Source: Clonostachys chloroleuca
Taxonomy: Eukaryota > Ascomycota > Sordariomycetes > Hypocreales > Bionectriaceae
Length of the DNA stretch: 64,000 nt
Assembly (NCBI GenBank): GCA_037952775.1
Contig: JBANAY010000001.1
Span: 5,084,001-5,148,000, forward strand
Direction: 5' to 3'
The notes under the pieces were generated by a model. The model saw nothing but the letters and a program-made list of their open reading frames with translations, ran no database searches and had not been told where the DNA came from. Position 1 is the first letter of the stretch. Each line of letters begins with the position of its first letter. The translations under genes and the position numbers were made by a program. Positions 26,006 through 38,689 of the stretch are shown here, piece by piece.

Positions 26006-29000
26006 TTCCTATTTATCCTATACTATTAAGATACTACTCCTTAACTACTTTAGTATTTTTATAATAAAAGAGTTAATATAGCTTAAAATATATTATTAAA
26101 CTATATTATCCGAGCAGCTTATTATAGCTATATAATTCCTAGGGACAGAAGTAGAGGTAAAACTGTACTAGATTACAAGGGTAGTCAAGCTGCTTAGTAG
26201 CTAATCTTACCTACCTAATTCACTTATATTATAATATCAGTCCTATAGTCTATATAGTATTAGTAAGGATATCTAGAACTATAAAAGGTAGATTAAAGTA
26301 GTCAGGTATTCAGGATAATTTATTTAATACTAACTATATTCTATCTATTCCTAATATCTTTTACTCTCCCGGCTTAGTATTAATTAGAAAATATATTAGC
26401 TATAGAAGAACTAGTTATTATTTAAATTTAGAAGGAGCTATCTTTATAGGGTGAAAATAATCTAAAGAAAGAGGTTATCCTAGCTATAAGAGGTAGTACC
26501 CCTTAAGAAAAAGTAGTATTTCTTAATAAGCTTTCTAAAAAGGTCTTAAAGGGTAAGGTTAATAGCTAGATAAATATCCTCTTTAATATTCCAGCCCTAG
26601 AGATAGTTAGTTTTTACTATTTATATATATATTATATACTAATATTTAGTAGCTTTACAAAGGAGTAGAAAGCGGTTAGTAGTTATAATTTAGGGTTAGA
26701 ATGGAAATAGTATTATAAAGCATTAAATAATAAGGTCCTATTTACTGAAGAGCTAGGGAGAAGGATAAGTATAGAATTTAGCTACTAGAGTATTATAACT
26801 TAAGGTAGGGGTAGAAGGGTCTAAATAAAGAATTTATTTAAAACCCTATTATAATAGTCCGAGATTAAGTTAATAAGGACCAGTTATAGCTATTATTCCT
26901 CCCTTACTTATATAATTTCAATAGATAGAGATATCTCTGATATAGTTTCTTTATATATACAGTTACTATACTCTATTAGTATCTTTTAGTTCTCCAGATC
27001 CCTTAGCTCTTTAACTGAATTATAGTCTGCAGCTTTATATCCTTAGAATACTTCTAGATATTATTTAATTATAAAGGATCTAATATATCTATAATCCTAT
27101 TCTTATCTGCCTGAATATATATTAGATAAATAAATTATTATATAAAGAATTAAGGTTTAAATAGATAATCTTCTGTAGTATAGTTTAAGGAATAGAACTT
27201 ACCTTAGTATAATTCTTTCTTAAGGTTATCCGGTTACTCTTTCCCTATATTTATTCTCTATACTTTAATATAGTATTTATTTAAATAAAGAAGTTCTTTA
27301 TATTTACTATCCTCTAGAATCTTATAACTATTACTAAAGTAAATAATATAATCTATATTAACTATATTTAATAGCTGATAACTATAGTAATAAGAAACTA
27401 TATATTAACTTATATTCTTAATAAGGTAATAAGATCAGATATATATATATAATAATAATTAATATACTAGAGAATTCTACTATATAAGCCTATAAGTAGG
27501 CTTTAGTAATAAAGTCAATAGTACTAGTACCTTTATCTATATATATAATTACTAGTTTCTTTAAGAATATACAGGTAAGCCTAATATATTAGAGCTTACC
27601 TCCTGAATAAGTACTAGTAATTATAGTTAATAGGTATTTCTTATCAGGGTAGCTAGTACTTACTCCTTTCTAATCTTTATACTAAGCTTATCCGCCTAAC
27701 TTATAATAAGCTTATTAATATAAGCCTTATAATAAGCTTTGAGGATTTTACTATCTATAGTATATAGCTTTCTATATACTATTATTTCTCTTACAGAATA
27801 CTTAAAGTATATAGATATCTGTTCTATTAGACTAAGGGAATAATATAAGCTAGAAGTAGTTAATATTAAGGCTTTAAAGTATAAATAACTAAAACTTATA
27901 ATTCCTTAGAGACTTTAGTAATATCTTTCCTATTAACTTTAACTATATTATTTAATAATTCTCCCTTGTAGAACAAGATATTAACTATAGTTAATTTTCT
28001 AATACTACTTAGTCCAAGAAGTATAATATATAAACTACTAGTAATAGTAAGATTTAAACTATTAATAATCTTTTTCTTACGATCTGGATATAAGAAACTT
28101 ATATTCTTATATATAACTTCCCCCTTTATTACTTTTAGTATATCCCCTTTATCCTTCTTAATTCTGAGTTATATAATCTTTCTTAGCAGATTAGTATTAA
28201 AAAGAGTATAAATAACTATCCTAGAATATAAAGTAAAGAAACTAGTATTACCTAATAATATAAATAAGAGCCCTTTAAATATAATAAAGTAGTCTATTTA
28301 GTTAGAGTCCTTTAATATACTATATATAATTATATAGTATATAAAAAGCAATAAGTAATAATTTATAGTATTTTATAGGTATTTAAATATAGATATAGTA
28401 GAGTAATAACTCTTAAGTAATTCAGACTATATATATAATTCCTTTTAGTACTACTTAATCTTATTATCCTTTTATAAAAAGTTAGTAATAGTTCTCTATC
28501 CTTATAGACTATTATATTACTAGGACTCCTATATATAATATTAGTAATTAGCTTTCTTAGCTTTTAGTACAGCTAATAAGAATAATCTATATTCCAGTAC
28601 TATACTAAGGAGAAACCTACAGAATATAAATAGCTATACCCAGGGGCTATATATTAAGTATAGCCTGGCGGAAGTAAATACTAAGGTAATTAATTATAGT
28701 ATTAGATTAAGGAGCAGGGAGTTAAATAATATAATAAGACCTAATATATTATCTACTATATCCTTAAATTGCCCTGAACTAATATAAAAATAATATTTTT
28801 AATTCAGTTATATAATCTGCTTATAAGCAGCTAATTATAGATTTTATCTGTAATCTCTATTAAGTTTTAATTACTCTAAGGAATATAAATATCAGGTTAT
28901 AGGTAATACTAATATAAGAATACTGTAGTAGGTTAAAACCTTAAAAGCTAGTTTTCCTATTATAAGCCCTAAGCCCTTAATATTTTAGAGAATAGTAAAT

Positions 29001-30300
29001 AGTTCGCCTAGCTTTATTTATAATAAATATTCTAAGTAGCTAGTAATAATAACTACTAGAGTAATAAAGATAAGCTTATTCTATATATTCTTTTCAGCTA
29101 GCTATATAAATTTCCAGAATATAGAGAATATTTTAATCTAAGGCTAGTAGCCTCCTATCTATTAAATCTCTTTAATAGTATCTTTTTTAATATTAATTAT
29201 CTGCTAATTAGTACTTAAGTTACTTTCTCTTAATTAAGTAGAGTTTTATTCTCCTAGGCAGAGGAAAGTTATTATTATTAGTATATTATATATAAAAAGC
29301 TTTAAGATTATAATACTAATATATAGAACTGAAATTAAGGTTAATAGATAGATTAAAAATACAGCCTATATCTTAATTATTCTAAAGGCTATCCAAAAGA
29401 TAATATAGCTTAATATATTTAGTTTATCTATTATATAGATAAAGGAATACTAATTAAGTATATCCGTAATAAAGTATCCTATATTAATACTAATATCAAG
29501 TAAACCTATACCTTATATATAGTATTTAAATAAATATATAAGCCCTTTTACTAAAGAGAGGGTAGCCTAGCTAATTAAGATAGAGGAAATAAGTAGTCTA
29601 TAGAGTAATACTAATTTAGAAAATTATTCTGAATATACTAAGAAAACTAAGTATAAGCCTATAGATTAGGCAGAAAATAGAAAGTAAGATTATAGTACTA
29701 AAGTATAGAGTAAGGAAGCTAGTAAGATATAATAGACTAAGTTATAAAGAAGGAGAGGGGTTATATATAATAGATTAATAAGGGAGTAAGATAGTTCTAT
29801 CTACTAAGAATATAGTTAGCAGCCTAGTTAATAAGATAAATAATTTAACTCCTATACCTTACTAAGCTAATAGGTTACTAATATAATATTATCTTACTAT
29901 ATATTATATTTAATATATAATTCTTTAACTACTTTATAAGCCCCTTTAATACCTACTTTTTCTAATTATACTTTTAATACTACTATAATAATACTTATTA
30001 TAATAAAGCTAAGAGAACAGATAAGGAGCAGGTCTATATATAGTAGTAAAGAATTAGGTATTTATATTATATATAGGGGGCAGCTTAGTAATTTAGAATA
30101 AGCTACTTTACTAGTACTATAAGCTGTAGGCTATTTAGTATTAGTCTTATTACCCTGCCTCCGGTTTAGATACTAATACTCCTTCCTAAGTATTAGCTTA
30201 TTATCTACCTCGATCAGTAGAAGATTCTAACTATCTATATATTTCTCTTAATATTAAGTACTTATTCTTACTTACTTTATATCTTATATCTACCTTCTTA
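26006..30300. other. RIP block, contents not identifiable
   Basis: No ORF, RNA gene or recognisable transposon motif. The composition is the same as the preceding blocks. Confidence 0.5.
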
Positions 30301-31100
30301 GCTCTATAGATCTAAAAGTACTTAATAATAATATTATCAGCTAGCTAGCTAGGCTTAATAATCTTAACTATAAGATTAAGATAGGTCAGGCTGAGCTAGC
30401 TGCTAGTACTTTAAAAGATAAGATTGCTCAGACCGAGCCTTTATATTATTAAAACTAAATATTAACTAACTTACTTAAGTCTGAAGAGGGAATTCTCTTA
30501 GTAGCTGCCCTTAAGAGTATACCTGATAAAACTATCTCTAAAAATACTCCCCCAAATAGCAATTTATACTATAATAAGAATATATAGAAATTCTTTTCTG
30601 ATTTTATTAACTAGATCTCTAAATATAGATACCTCAGCTAAAAGGCTAAACTTTCCTCCTGTATTACTTAGCTGCTTAGTAAGCCGGATATATCTTATAA
30701 CTTAAAAGTACTAAAATTAATTAAGGATAAGAACTAATATATCTAATTATTAATTTTAAGGTCTAAGCTTATCCCTGGAAGTAATAACTATACCTTGGAT
30801 ATATATAATAAGCTAGAGAAGAGCTTTATATCTATCCTTAGTACTATATAATATAGTACTACCTAGGTCTTAAGATATAGTAATTATAAAGAAAAGATTA
30901 TAGAGATATAGAAGTAGATAAATAAGGTGTAAGAGATAGTTAATAAGATTAGTTAAATAAATAAAGGAGAGCTAGGAGACTATAATTAGATAGAAAGTAG
31001 TTATAGCTATAACTAAGCTCCGGTAAATAAATATATTAGCCTTAGTACCCTTATTATAGAAACCAACCTACCGGGGTTAAGACTTATATAATAATAGTTA
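30300..31100 (+). pseudogene. RIP-degraded coiled-coil or gag-like frame
   Basis: The plus-strand frame holds polar, Lys/Glu/Ile-rich helical segments (AELAASTLKDKIAQTE near the start, NYKEKIIEI later). It is interrupted by TAA/TAG triplets in positions where Gln is plausible. Length and composition resemble the capsid-like gag region of a retrotransposon, but no zinc knuckle or protease motif is visible, so the assignment is only a suggestion. Confidence 0.3.
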
Positions 31101-31255
31101 TATATATACAAAGATAATAGTAATTAGAGAATAGAGGTATTAGAATTTATTATATATATCTTAAACCTCTTGAAAATATAGTATAACTCGACTACTTACA
31201 AGAGAGAGGATATATACTATCTTTATCCTCTTAAATATTTATACCCTTAGATATA

Positions 31256-31365
31256 GTATATATAACCAGCCGGAGTATCTTATAAGCCTATAAGTATCTA
31301 TCTTTCTATAGTAGGTAATAAGATATCCAGCCTAAGGTAAGGTACCCAGTCAGAATTCTACCTTA
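31256..31365 (+). repeat. Dispersed repeat, copy 1 (about 110 bp)
   Basis: Shares CAGCCGGAGTATCT, AAGCCTRTA and ATAAGATATC blocks in the same order with 35,478-35,585. The 31-kb copy is more heavily mutated. Confidence 0.65.
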
Positions 31366-32674
31366 AACCTACAGCTTATAGTATTACTAGGTATTAGAAG
31401 TCTGCCTTACTATACTTCTTAAACTTAAGATCCGAGATATCTAATCCCTTACTCTAAGCAGCTTTAATCTATATATTATATTCTTTCCGGGTAGGCTTAT
31501 TACTAGTCTTACTAGTTCAGTATTCCCCTAAATCTAAGATTAGTATTAATAATATAGTTTAGCCTATTTCTATTTATATACTGCCCTATTATTACTATTA
31601 ACCCTTCTATTTTATTCTTCCAGCTTCAGTATATTATCTCTTAGGGTAAATAGTTTATACCCTAAGCTAGAGTAGACCTTGTTCTTAGCCAGTTTAGTTA
31701 TACTATTTATTACAGCCTTTATATCCTGAGCAAGCTTATTAATATCAGCCTATATAGAATTTACTATTATTTTAAGGGATAGGGAAAAAAAGGAAAGCTA
31801 GGTATAGTAGAGTAGGATATAAGGTATAAGGTATAGAATATAATAATAAGTTTAGGTAATTTCGAAATTAGTTAGAGAGGAGGAGGGGTTACTAGAGTTT
31901 TTATACTTAGAGAGGGCCTATAAGTTAGCCCCCTATATAACTAAAATAAGTAGCCTACCTTAGGTATATACCCTTAGTCGTTACTTATCTAATCTTTATA
32001 TAAGATATAAAATTAGCCCCAGGATTAGTTAAGCTAGATTATATATTTTAATTATATATAATAGGTAGATTTAACTTAAGAAAGTAACTTCTTATTATAG
32101 AGAACAGTTATAGAAAAAATTTGCCTTATTTTCTACTTAATATACTCCCCTAAATAACTTTACTATATAAGGGGCTAGCTTATAGACCCTCCTGGGTATA
32201 TATAATTTAGGTATAATTATACTGAATAATATATTTCAACCTGGGTTTAAGCAGGATATATAGTCTCTTAAGCAGTTTCCTAATAAGCTAACTGATTTTC
32301 CTAACCTATAGATAACTTAGACTAGCCTACCCTTACTCTTAAGAGAGGACTTTAAGCTTACCTGTCAGTCAGAGATATAGGCTATTATACAGCTTCTGGT
32401 TAATCTTATATACTAAATATAATAGTATACCTTATCCTTAGGAAGTATACTGAACTAATAAAAGCTTATATTATAACCTAAGTTCATCCAGTTGAGAATA
32501 TATAAGTATATAGCTATAAATATAGTACTATTTTGAATACTGCCTATATCTCTTATAAGTTAATATATCTTCGAATTATTATTAGTAACGCCATATAGCG
32601 GCTACTAGGTACACTTACCTAATATGAATCTATTAGAGGAATAATAAGAATACTATAAGTCAGTATATAGGTAA

Positions 32675-33517
32675 CAGCTGCTGTAGGCAAGCTGCCGAAG
32701 ACCGGAAGAAGGTACGAGGTATAGAAGGCTATATTATTAAGCTTAAAAAGCTTTTTCCATCCTTTATTCTTTATAATATAGACCCCTATAATTTTACACT
32801 ATTATTCAAGATACACAAGGGGCTGCTATTAATACTATCTGTAGGATAACAAGCGACTTAGCTTAGTAATAGTCTATTATAAAGTGAAGGAGGCAGCCGG
32901 ATCTTGGATAGCTATATCAAACCACCCCTCAAGCATATCGCTAGCCTGAGTAATAGCCTAGTCCAGTCGAATACAGTATTTTATCCCTCGAGCCTTCTTA
33001 TCCCATAGAAATATAACTGTAATTCCACCGCCGCCTAATAGGATCCGCAGGGCCTCCGTAGTGTGATTTATATTATTCATAGTATTAAGTAAAAGAGGAA
33101 GAAAATCAATCAACAGACTAACAGTTCAGCTCCTTATATAGGCTGCCCAAAGTCTCATGCAGTAACCCCTCCACTACCCGGTTCAGACAGTAGCCATATA
33201 AGCTATATATATATAACTTGCCACCTCGCCTGGGAGGGTGCAGGGTCTGTTATACCGTCTGAGGGTTGCTCACAGTACACGCCCCAACGGACTTAATAGA
33301 ACTTTAATATAAAGCTAATATTCATCACAAAGCTCCTATCAGATAAACTATAGGAAAGTACATACGCCAGGGCCAGAGCCAGATTTCTAGAGCTTATTAA
33401 TACTCTTAAAATTATTTAAAAATTCCTTCCTATAGCCCCAGCTGTCCCCCGTTAAGCCTTTGTTCACTTCAACTTCGACATTATCTCTTCACAACTACTC
33501 CTGTATTTCTGTCCCTA
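32675..33517 (-). repeat. Dispersed direct repeat, copy 1 (about 840 bp)
   Basis: Aligns along its length with 38,690-39,527 in the same orientation; anchors are GCAAGCTGCCGAA, AAGAAGGTACGAGG, GTGAAGGAGGCAGCCGGATCT and TAAGCTATATATATATAA. Read on minus, the first half is an untranslated-looking leader and the second half starts a ghost reading frame with the block LLGGGGITV. Stops in it are TAA/TAG at Gln-like positions. Copies 6 kb apart could be LTRs, or duplicated 5' ends of a repeated gene family. I saw no primer-binding site or TG...CA ends, so I favour the second reading slightly. Confidence 0.75.
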
Positions 33518-33682
33518 ATATCCAATATAAAACGATTGCATACTTATAGTAAGTTTGCTTCAAATAGTCCCTGCAGCTGAATCCGGCTTATAATAAACCC
33601 TTGTAATTTCGTTGAGGATATCTACAAGGTTTGCCCAACGAAATAGCATAACTCGTTCAGTTTCCTCACCTATATCCAAATT

Positions 33683-34873
33683 TTAGGCATATCTCCTGGA
33701 TACCGTCTGGGATATATAAGCATATAATAGTTCCTCGGCAGCTTTCAAATCGAGATCCGCTCTATAGATTACGCACGCGAGGGAAATAACGGAACGCACA
33801 GTAATCACTAGCTCTTTATTATAACGGATATACCGGATATGAAGTAAAGATTTATAAGTATTATACCCCCTTCTCCCTCTAGTAACTATAATTAAGTCGT
33901 TCATAAATATGAAAAGAGTATATCTCTCCGTTTCCGTTCCCTAGTCCTTTACTACGCGGTTAAGATCCTCTGCTAAGTCTTCTAGTCGCTAGTTATAATA
34001 TACTGCTTCTGGTTTATAGAACTCTCTTCTTTTTATTACGGTAGATATAGTAGGCTGTGGTCTTTTGTTTGAATTAGTATCTCTTTTCTTTAGTAGCTTA
34101 ATACAGACCGCTGCCTTAATTCAGTTAATAGAGGTTGCTACCTCAAGCTGCCTTCTAGCTTTATTCTCCCTCTCTACTGCTATTGCTAGGTCTACCTCTA
34201 CCTTTTTTACTCATACTTCTGTTTGGGTTATCGATGAAATTATATATACCAGGTTTCTTTCTAACTCCTTAGCTCGTCCCTCGGCCAAGGCTTTAGCTTG
34301 CTCGGCTTGCTCAGCGCGCTTCTCTGCCTCCTTTTTAGCCTTCTCTTCCTCCCCAGCCCGCCTTTCTGTATTATCTCTGGCATTAACTGCTGAGTTCCTT
34401 TCTTCCTGGAGCTATTATATTCGATAATGCAAGGCAGCTTCGGACTAGTTAGCTACAGCAAGTTTTTACAGAGCTGCCTCCTCTGCCTGAAGTACCTTCT
34501 CAGCTTTTTCATTAGCCAGTACTTCTAAAATAGCTGCAGTATACTGTATCTCGTTTATTATAGAAATTGCCAGTACCCTTCTATTCTCAAGCTTAGTGTT
34601 TTCTTCTGCTACTAATTATAGCGCCTTCAGATTCTGCTGGATTTCTTCGTCCTTCTCCATGATAGCGTCTTCTAATACCTCGTACCTGACTTCGGTTTCG
34701 TATAGGCACTAAAGCACTTCCGCTTTTTCTGACTCCAAATCCTGGAGTTACTCCTCTACTAACCTTATCTCTTATTTCGCACGCTCGATATCCCATTTCG
34801 AGGTCTCAAGGAGCTGATTAATAGCTATCGCCAGTTGTTATATATAATTATTAACTTTAAATACAGCCTCCAT
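33683..34873 (-). pseudogene. RIP-killed coiled-coil protein (about 397 codons)
   Basis: One minus-strand frame runs from an ATG at 34873 to a TAA at 33683 with 13 internal stops: about six TAA, five TAG and two TGA. Every one is a single C-to-T change away from CAA, CAG or CGA, and no indel is needed to keep the frame. The first 250 codons are Ala/Glu/Lys/Arg-rich heptad sequence (EEEKAKKEAEKRAEQAEQ is part of it), a long coiled coil. After a short basic linker comes a C-terminal globular segment of about 75 residues with RGRRGYNTYKSLLHIRYIRY. The family is not recognised. The perfect frame shows the gene was intact when mutated. It lies between the two 840-bp repeats. Confidence 0.65.
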
Positions 34874-35347
34874 ATAATCCGATATACCGGGACATCAACT
34901 TAACTAATAGTCTATACTAGTAGCTAGTGTACTTAGTATGCTAGTCCTCGGACTCTCTATTATAATGGGTGTACTATATTAAGTTTAGATAAGCAAACAC
35001 AGTGTATAGGCCGGTAATAAAGGCGGAAAGAATTATAAAGTTCATCTACTTCGGATAGTAAGGATTACTGCTAGTATCTGAGTTAACTCCCCCAAGGCAA
35101 GTAGAGAGTAGAGGAGTTAGTTACGGGAAAATATAAAAGAGAAAGAATATAAGCTGAAATAAAGGGGGGTGAAACTAAGGTGAAAGAGTTATATATAGGG
35201 TTACTAGGTCTAATGCTAGCTCAAGTAGTAAATCGGATAATTAAGAGAATAGTGGCTAGTTAATAGTATTATCGAATTATATATATATACATATATATCA
35301 TATATCTATTTAGAAAGGAGATCAAAATACCGTAGGTCTAAGTTATT

Positions 35348-35392
35348 TGCCGTCAGACCCCTGGGCACCTTCTGCGTCTCCCAAGGGGTATA
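35348..35392. repeat. Imperfect palindrome related to the 41.5-kb pair
   Basis: ACCCCTGGGCACCTT and a right arm CTCCCAAGGGGTAT face each other around a short centre. The left arm resembles that of the two palindromes at 41.46-41.59 kb (ACCCCTGGGGACCTT). Confidence 0.45.
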
Positions 35393-35477
35393 TAGGGAAA
35401 TAACTGTCTAATAGGGCTATCTGATAATAAGGTCCGATAGTAAGGTCTGATATAAGTATTCTATACACTATACCGAA

Positions 35478-35585
35478 TTCAAATCAGCCGGAGTATCTCA
35501 CAAGCCTGTATATATCCGTCTTTCCATAGCAGACGATAAGATATCTAGCTTAAGGCAAAGTAGCCAGTTAAATATTAATTTCAAC
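35478..35585 (+). repeat. Dispersed repeat, copy 2 (about 110 bp)
   Basis: Partner of 31,256-31,365. It keeps more GC and is followed directly by a plus-strand coiled-coil-like ghost frame. Confidence 0.65.
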
Positions 35586-37060
35586 TGAATATCCAAGAGG
35601 CCAACGACAAGGTCAAGAGCTTGGAAGCTGATATGCAGATCCCGGGGAAAGAGTTACAATAGCAAGGAATATTATTTATATCTCATAGTGTATTTAAAAA
35701 TATTACTAAGAATTCTGCGAAGTTCTACCTAGCAGCTATTAATTCTCGGTGATATAAAAAAATACTCCTCTGTTAAAGAGGAAGTAATACTATAATTACA
35801 GACGGTATAATCCCAACTCTAAATGGAAAGCAAGATAGCTAGGGGAGCAGTTAAAGCTAAGCTTGATCAGGAAACTAGTAGGTAAAGATTTCATACTAGA
35901 AGGGAGGAAATTCAGACCAAAATATTAACTAATCTATCCATAGCCCAGAACTCTCCTGATTTAGTAGTATTCTATATCGTACTAGTGTACAGAGGGGGGA
36001 CCTCCTTCTTATTAAAAGTATTAATCCCGTCTTCTATTGTGTCATAGTAGTAAGCAACTGTTCCTCCACTTATCTAGCGGGTTTTAGTAATATAACTATC
36101 AGTACACTTAGGAAAGCCTGCATCTGGTTCCACAGCAGTACTATTTCCCCAGCCGGACTCAAGTATCCCACTGCCCTGTTAGAGGTTAATTACCTCTGTT
36201 AGCACTCGGAATAGTACTCGTATACCTGGCACAATATATTCTCCTCCAGTGATACAGCTCTTATCCTTCAGCGAAATAATATCCGCTATACCCGCAGAGT
36301 GTACATAGGTAGAGAAGTTTTGCGCGAATAAAATCCATTTTTCTAACAAGATATTAGTAGCAATTCGCTTACGTACAGATTCTCTATCCTGAAGACTATA
36401 TTTATATACGATAAGGGTACCGTCGGAGGAGGCTATCCATAAAAGCGGGATTAAGAAGGGATTAATTAATTGTAGATAACTAACTGCTTTTATAATATCA
36501 ATATAGATACCGGGGAGACCTTCAGATCCGGCGATATATAGCATTCTATACACTAAGGCTTTACCCTCATAAAGGGTAAAGTGCCGATATAGGAGATATA
36601 CCTCGATAAGATAGTTAACACTGTGTATAAAAAGTAGCTTGAACAGAGAAGGGAGGTATTTCTACTTCAGTTCAACAAGCCCTGCTCTCTCGGTTGCCTT
36701 GTAGTTAATAATCAGGCTATTGTAGACCTTAGCGGGCAGAATCAAGTTAATAAAATAGGATATGGTTAGAGGGATAAGATCCTTGATAAGATAAGATAGC
36801 TTTTAGTATAATAACTTGATATAATTGCTGCGAGCTTATAATCTTTAAGACTATAGAAGAAGCCTACTATTTATACTACCAGTCTATAAAGGGCCAGGGG
36901 TACTACAAAGTAAGAAGCAGGGTTGCCTTTATATATCAATAGACTGATAATTACTTCGTTCGGGTCCTGCCACAGACAGCAGGAGGGGAAACAAGAAGCT
37001 AACCATAGCTACAGCAGAAGTATCATACCAGAAGGGAAATACAAAAACAAAATAATTAAT
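35585..37060 (+). pseudogene. Fragments of RIP-degraded plus-strand coding sequence
   Basis: Two plus-strand patches read as protein with TAG/TAA at Gln-like positions: 35,585-35,760 (IQEANDKVKSLEADMQI, coiled-coil type) and 36,850-37,060 (SIKGQGYYKVRSRVAFIYQ). The motif HTRRE occurs in both patches (35.9 and 37.0 kb), so they may be duplicated pieces of one element. No family assignment is possible. Confidence 0.3.
36179..36553 (-). pseudogene. Unrecognised ORF remnant on minus
   Basis: A 124-codon open frame with an ATG at 36553, encoding a mixed hydrophobic/polar protein with an LLWIASSDGT block. A similar block (LLWIVSSLG) appears in the minus frame at 39.6 kb upstream of the second 840-bp repeat, so the two may be paralogous fragments. 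It overlaps the antisense plus-strand patches and could be fortuitous. Confidence 0.25.
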
Positions 37061-37079
37061 ATTAACTATATTAATTACT

Positions 37080-38290
37080 AGTATTTATCCAGAATATCCT
37101 TAATAACCTGAATATTTTCCCGCTAGAATTCTTAAGCTTGGTTTTCTGGGAGGTCCTTTAGTTACCACTCAGGCTTTATAAACAAGCTAAATCTAAACTA
37201 CTCGAGGAATACTTGAGTTATTTCACTCTCCACCCACCGCTTCCAGTTAGGGATAGTTTCCTAGAATACCTCGCGAAGCTCACTAGCGCGATCATACTCA
37301 GGCCCAAACCTATTTAGGGCTGGTTTACGGAAAAACATCTCGATAATCCGGTAAAGCGATACAAAGGGCGTACTAGCAACGAATTCCCAGTTAATAACAG
37401 CCTCGATATCGATATACATACGGCTAGATACAATAATATTATAGGGCCCTATATTAGAGTGTATAGTAATAATAGGGATATCCTTAACAATAGCTGGAAT
37501 ATTATACAAACAGTTATGAACAAAGTCTCTAATTCTCTTAAGATATCTTTCCTTATATTCCTCGATACCTTGCTGCTTCTCGAGAGTAATAAGTGAAGAC
37601 CTGATATATACCTGTAGATACTTACGCACAGAAGAAAATAGCCCCCCCAGACTGTAGTATCGATCAGGTTTAATACTGAATATAACCTTATCGCTAATAC
37701 TAGTAGCAATAAGCTCGCTAATTAGACGAGGCTCCAGAAGCAGTATACTCCAGCAGGCCTGGAATACCAGGGCTATTCTTCGTACAAAAACAAGCTTCTC
37801 TTCGTGAGATAGGCGAGGGTATATCATTAAAGCTATAACACCCGGGATCAGCAACGTTATCTGCCTTCCCAGACCCGTGACCTCTTGCTATCGCTTTTCT
37901 CCGGGTATTAGATACACCCGAGGCACGGGTAAGAGATATAAGTCGATTGTCTTTGAAATGAAAGTCATCAGCGAGTCCATAGAGGCGATATTAGCATAGT
38001 AGCATAGCTGGACCATATAGGCAACATCCGAATTCCCTTGTATAGTGACCTTATATAAGACACTCAGTACGCTATCGATAAACCTAGTGGATAAGGTAAG
38101 AATCTGACCTGTAGCCAAGAAAATCACCTCGGACAGCTCTGTATCTAAAAGTGTAATAGGCTCTGGAGGCAATATTTTCTTCAACCGCCTATCGATCTTA
38201 ATCTAGTACCGATTAATAGGTACAGCCGGTCAATTAATATCCTCTAATACTGCCGACCAGGAGAAACTCGTAGGTATTACTTTAATCAGT
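37080..38290 (-). pseudogene. RIP-killed aminoglycoside-phosphotransferase-like gene
   Basis: A single minus-strand frame covers about 400 codons with few stops. The N-terminal part has GNSDVAYMVQL and SMDSLMTFISKTIDLY, typical of fungal APH-family proteins. The catalytic region reads TIHSNIGPYNIIVS, where the family has an HGDLxPxNI loop, and is followed by an INWEFVASTPFVSLY block corresponding to the metal-binding segment of these kinases. The Asp of the catalytic HxD is Asn here (HSN), expected of G-to-A mutation. Stops include TAG or TAA at Gln-like sites and, near 37,110-37,260, TAG where Trp (TGG) is expected in the C-terminal EVF.ETIP and EF.RENI blocks. Both C-to-T and G-to-A changes therefore hit the gene. 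The family acts on small-molecule hydroxyls; the substrate is unknown. Confidence 0.7.
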
Positions 38291-38689
38291 ACATACCTAA
38301 CACCTTTCCTATTCGGAGGACTAATAGCGCTAGAGTAGATAAAATCTAAGAGCGCTAAAGCAGCTTTATCCTGCGTTATAAGCCCTTCAGATATAATAAG
38401 GATTGAAGTTTAATTGAAGTGTATAGGAGGATAGTAGCTCTAGTAACTTATAAGGATAATTAATACAATAGATATTGCTAAACCTTCAGGAACAACTGTT
38501 GCAACGAACCCACCTCCCTTAAATAGAAAGTCTGCTTAGTAAGTACTAGCCTACTGTTTACCCGATCTCACATTGCTATCCTATAAAATAGGCCCGCTTA
38601 TCAATAAGGACCTCAGCTCGATCTTCCCTCGCTATATCCTATATAATTCAAGGTATGCATTATATATATATCATCGATAGGTAATAGCT

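Larger units (their letters stand above)
5600..32600. repeat. Severe RIP-type AT-rich block
   Basis: From about 5,600 the sequence becomes extremely rich in TpA. CpA and TpG are nearly absent except in CAG and CTG contexts. No long ORF exists on either strand apart from a 66-codon low-complexity one at 18.3 kb. This is the footprint expected of RIP, the fungal defence that mutates C to T (mainly in CpA) in duplicated DNA. In several places a ghost reading frame persists in which stops are TAA or TAG at positions where CAA or CAG is plausible. The original elements are probably transposons plus some genes, but I found no certain reverse transcriptase, integrase or transposase motif. Confidence 0.9.

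Noticed and set aside
34065..34427. 120-codon plus ORF rich in Ser, Ala and Leu
   Set aside because: It is the antisense of the coiled-coil pseudogene; the minus frame explains it better.
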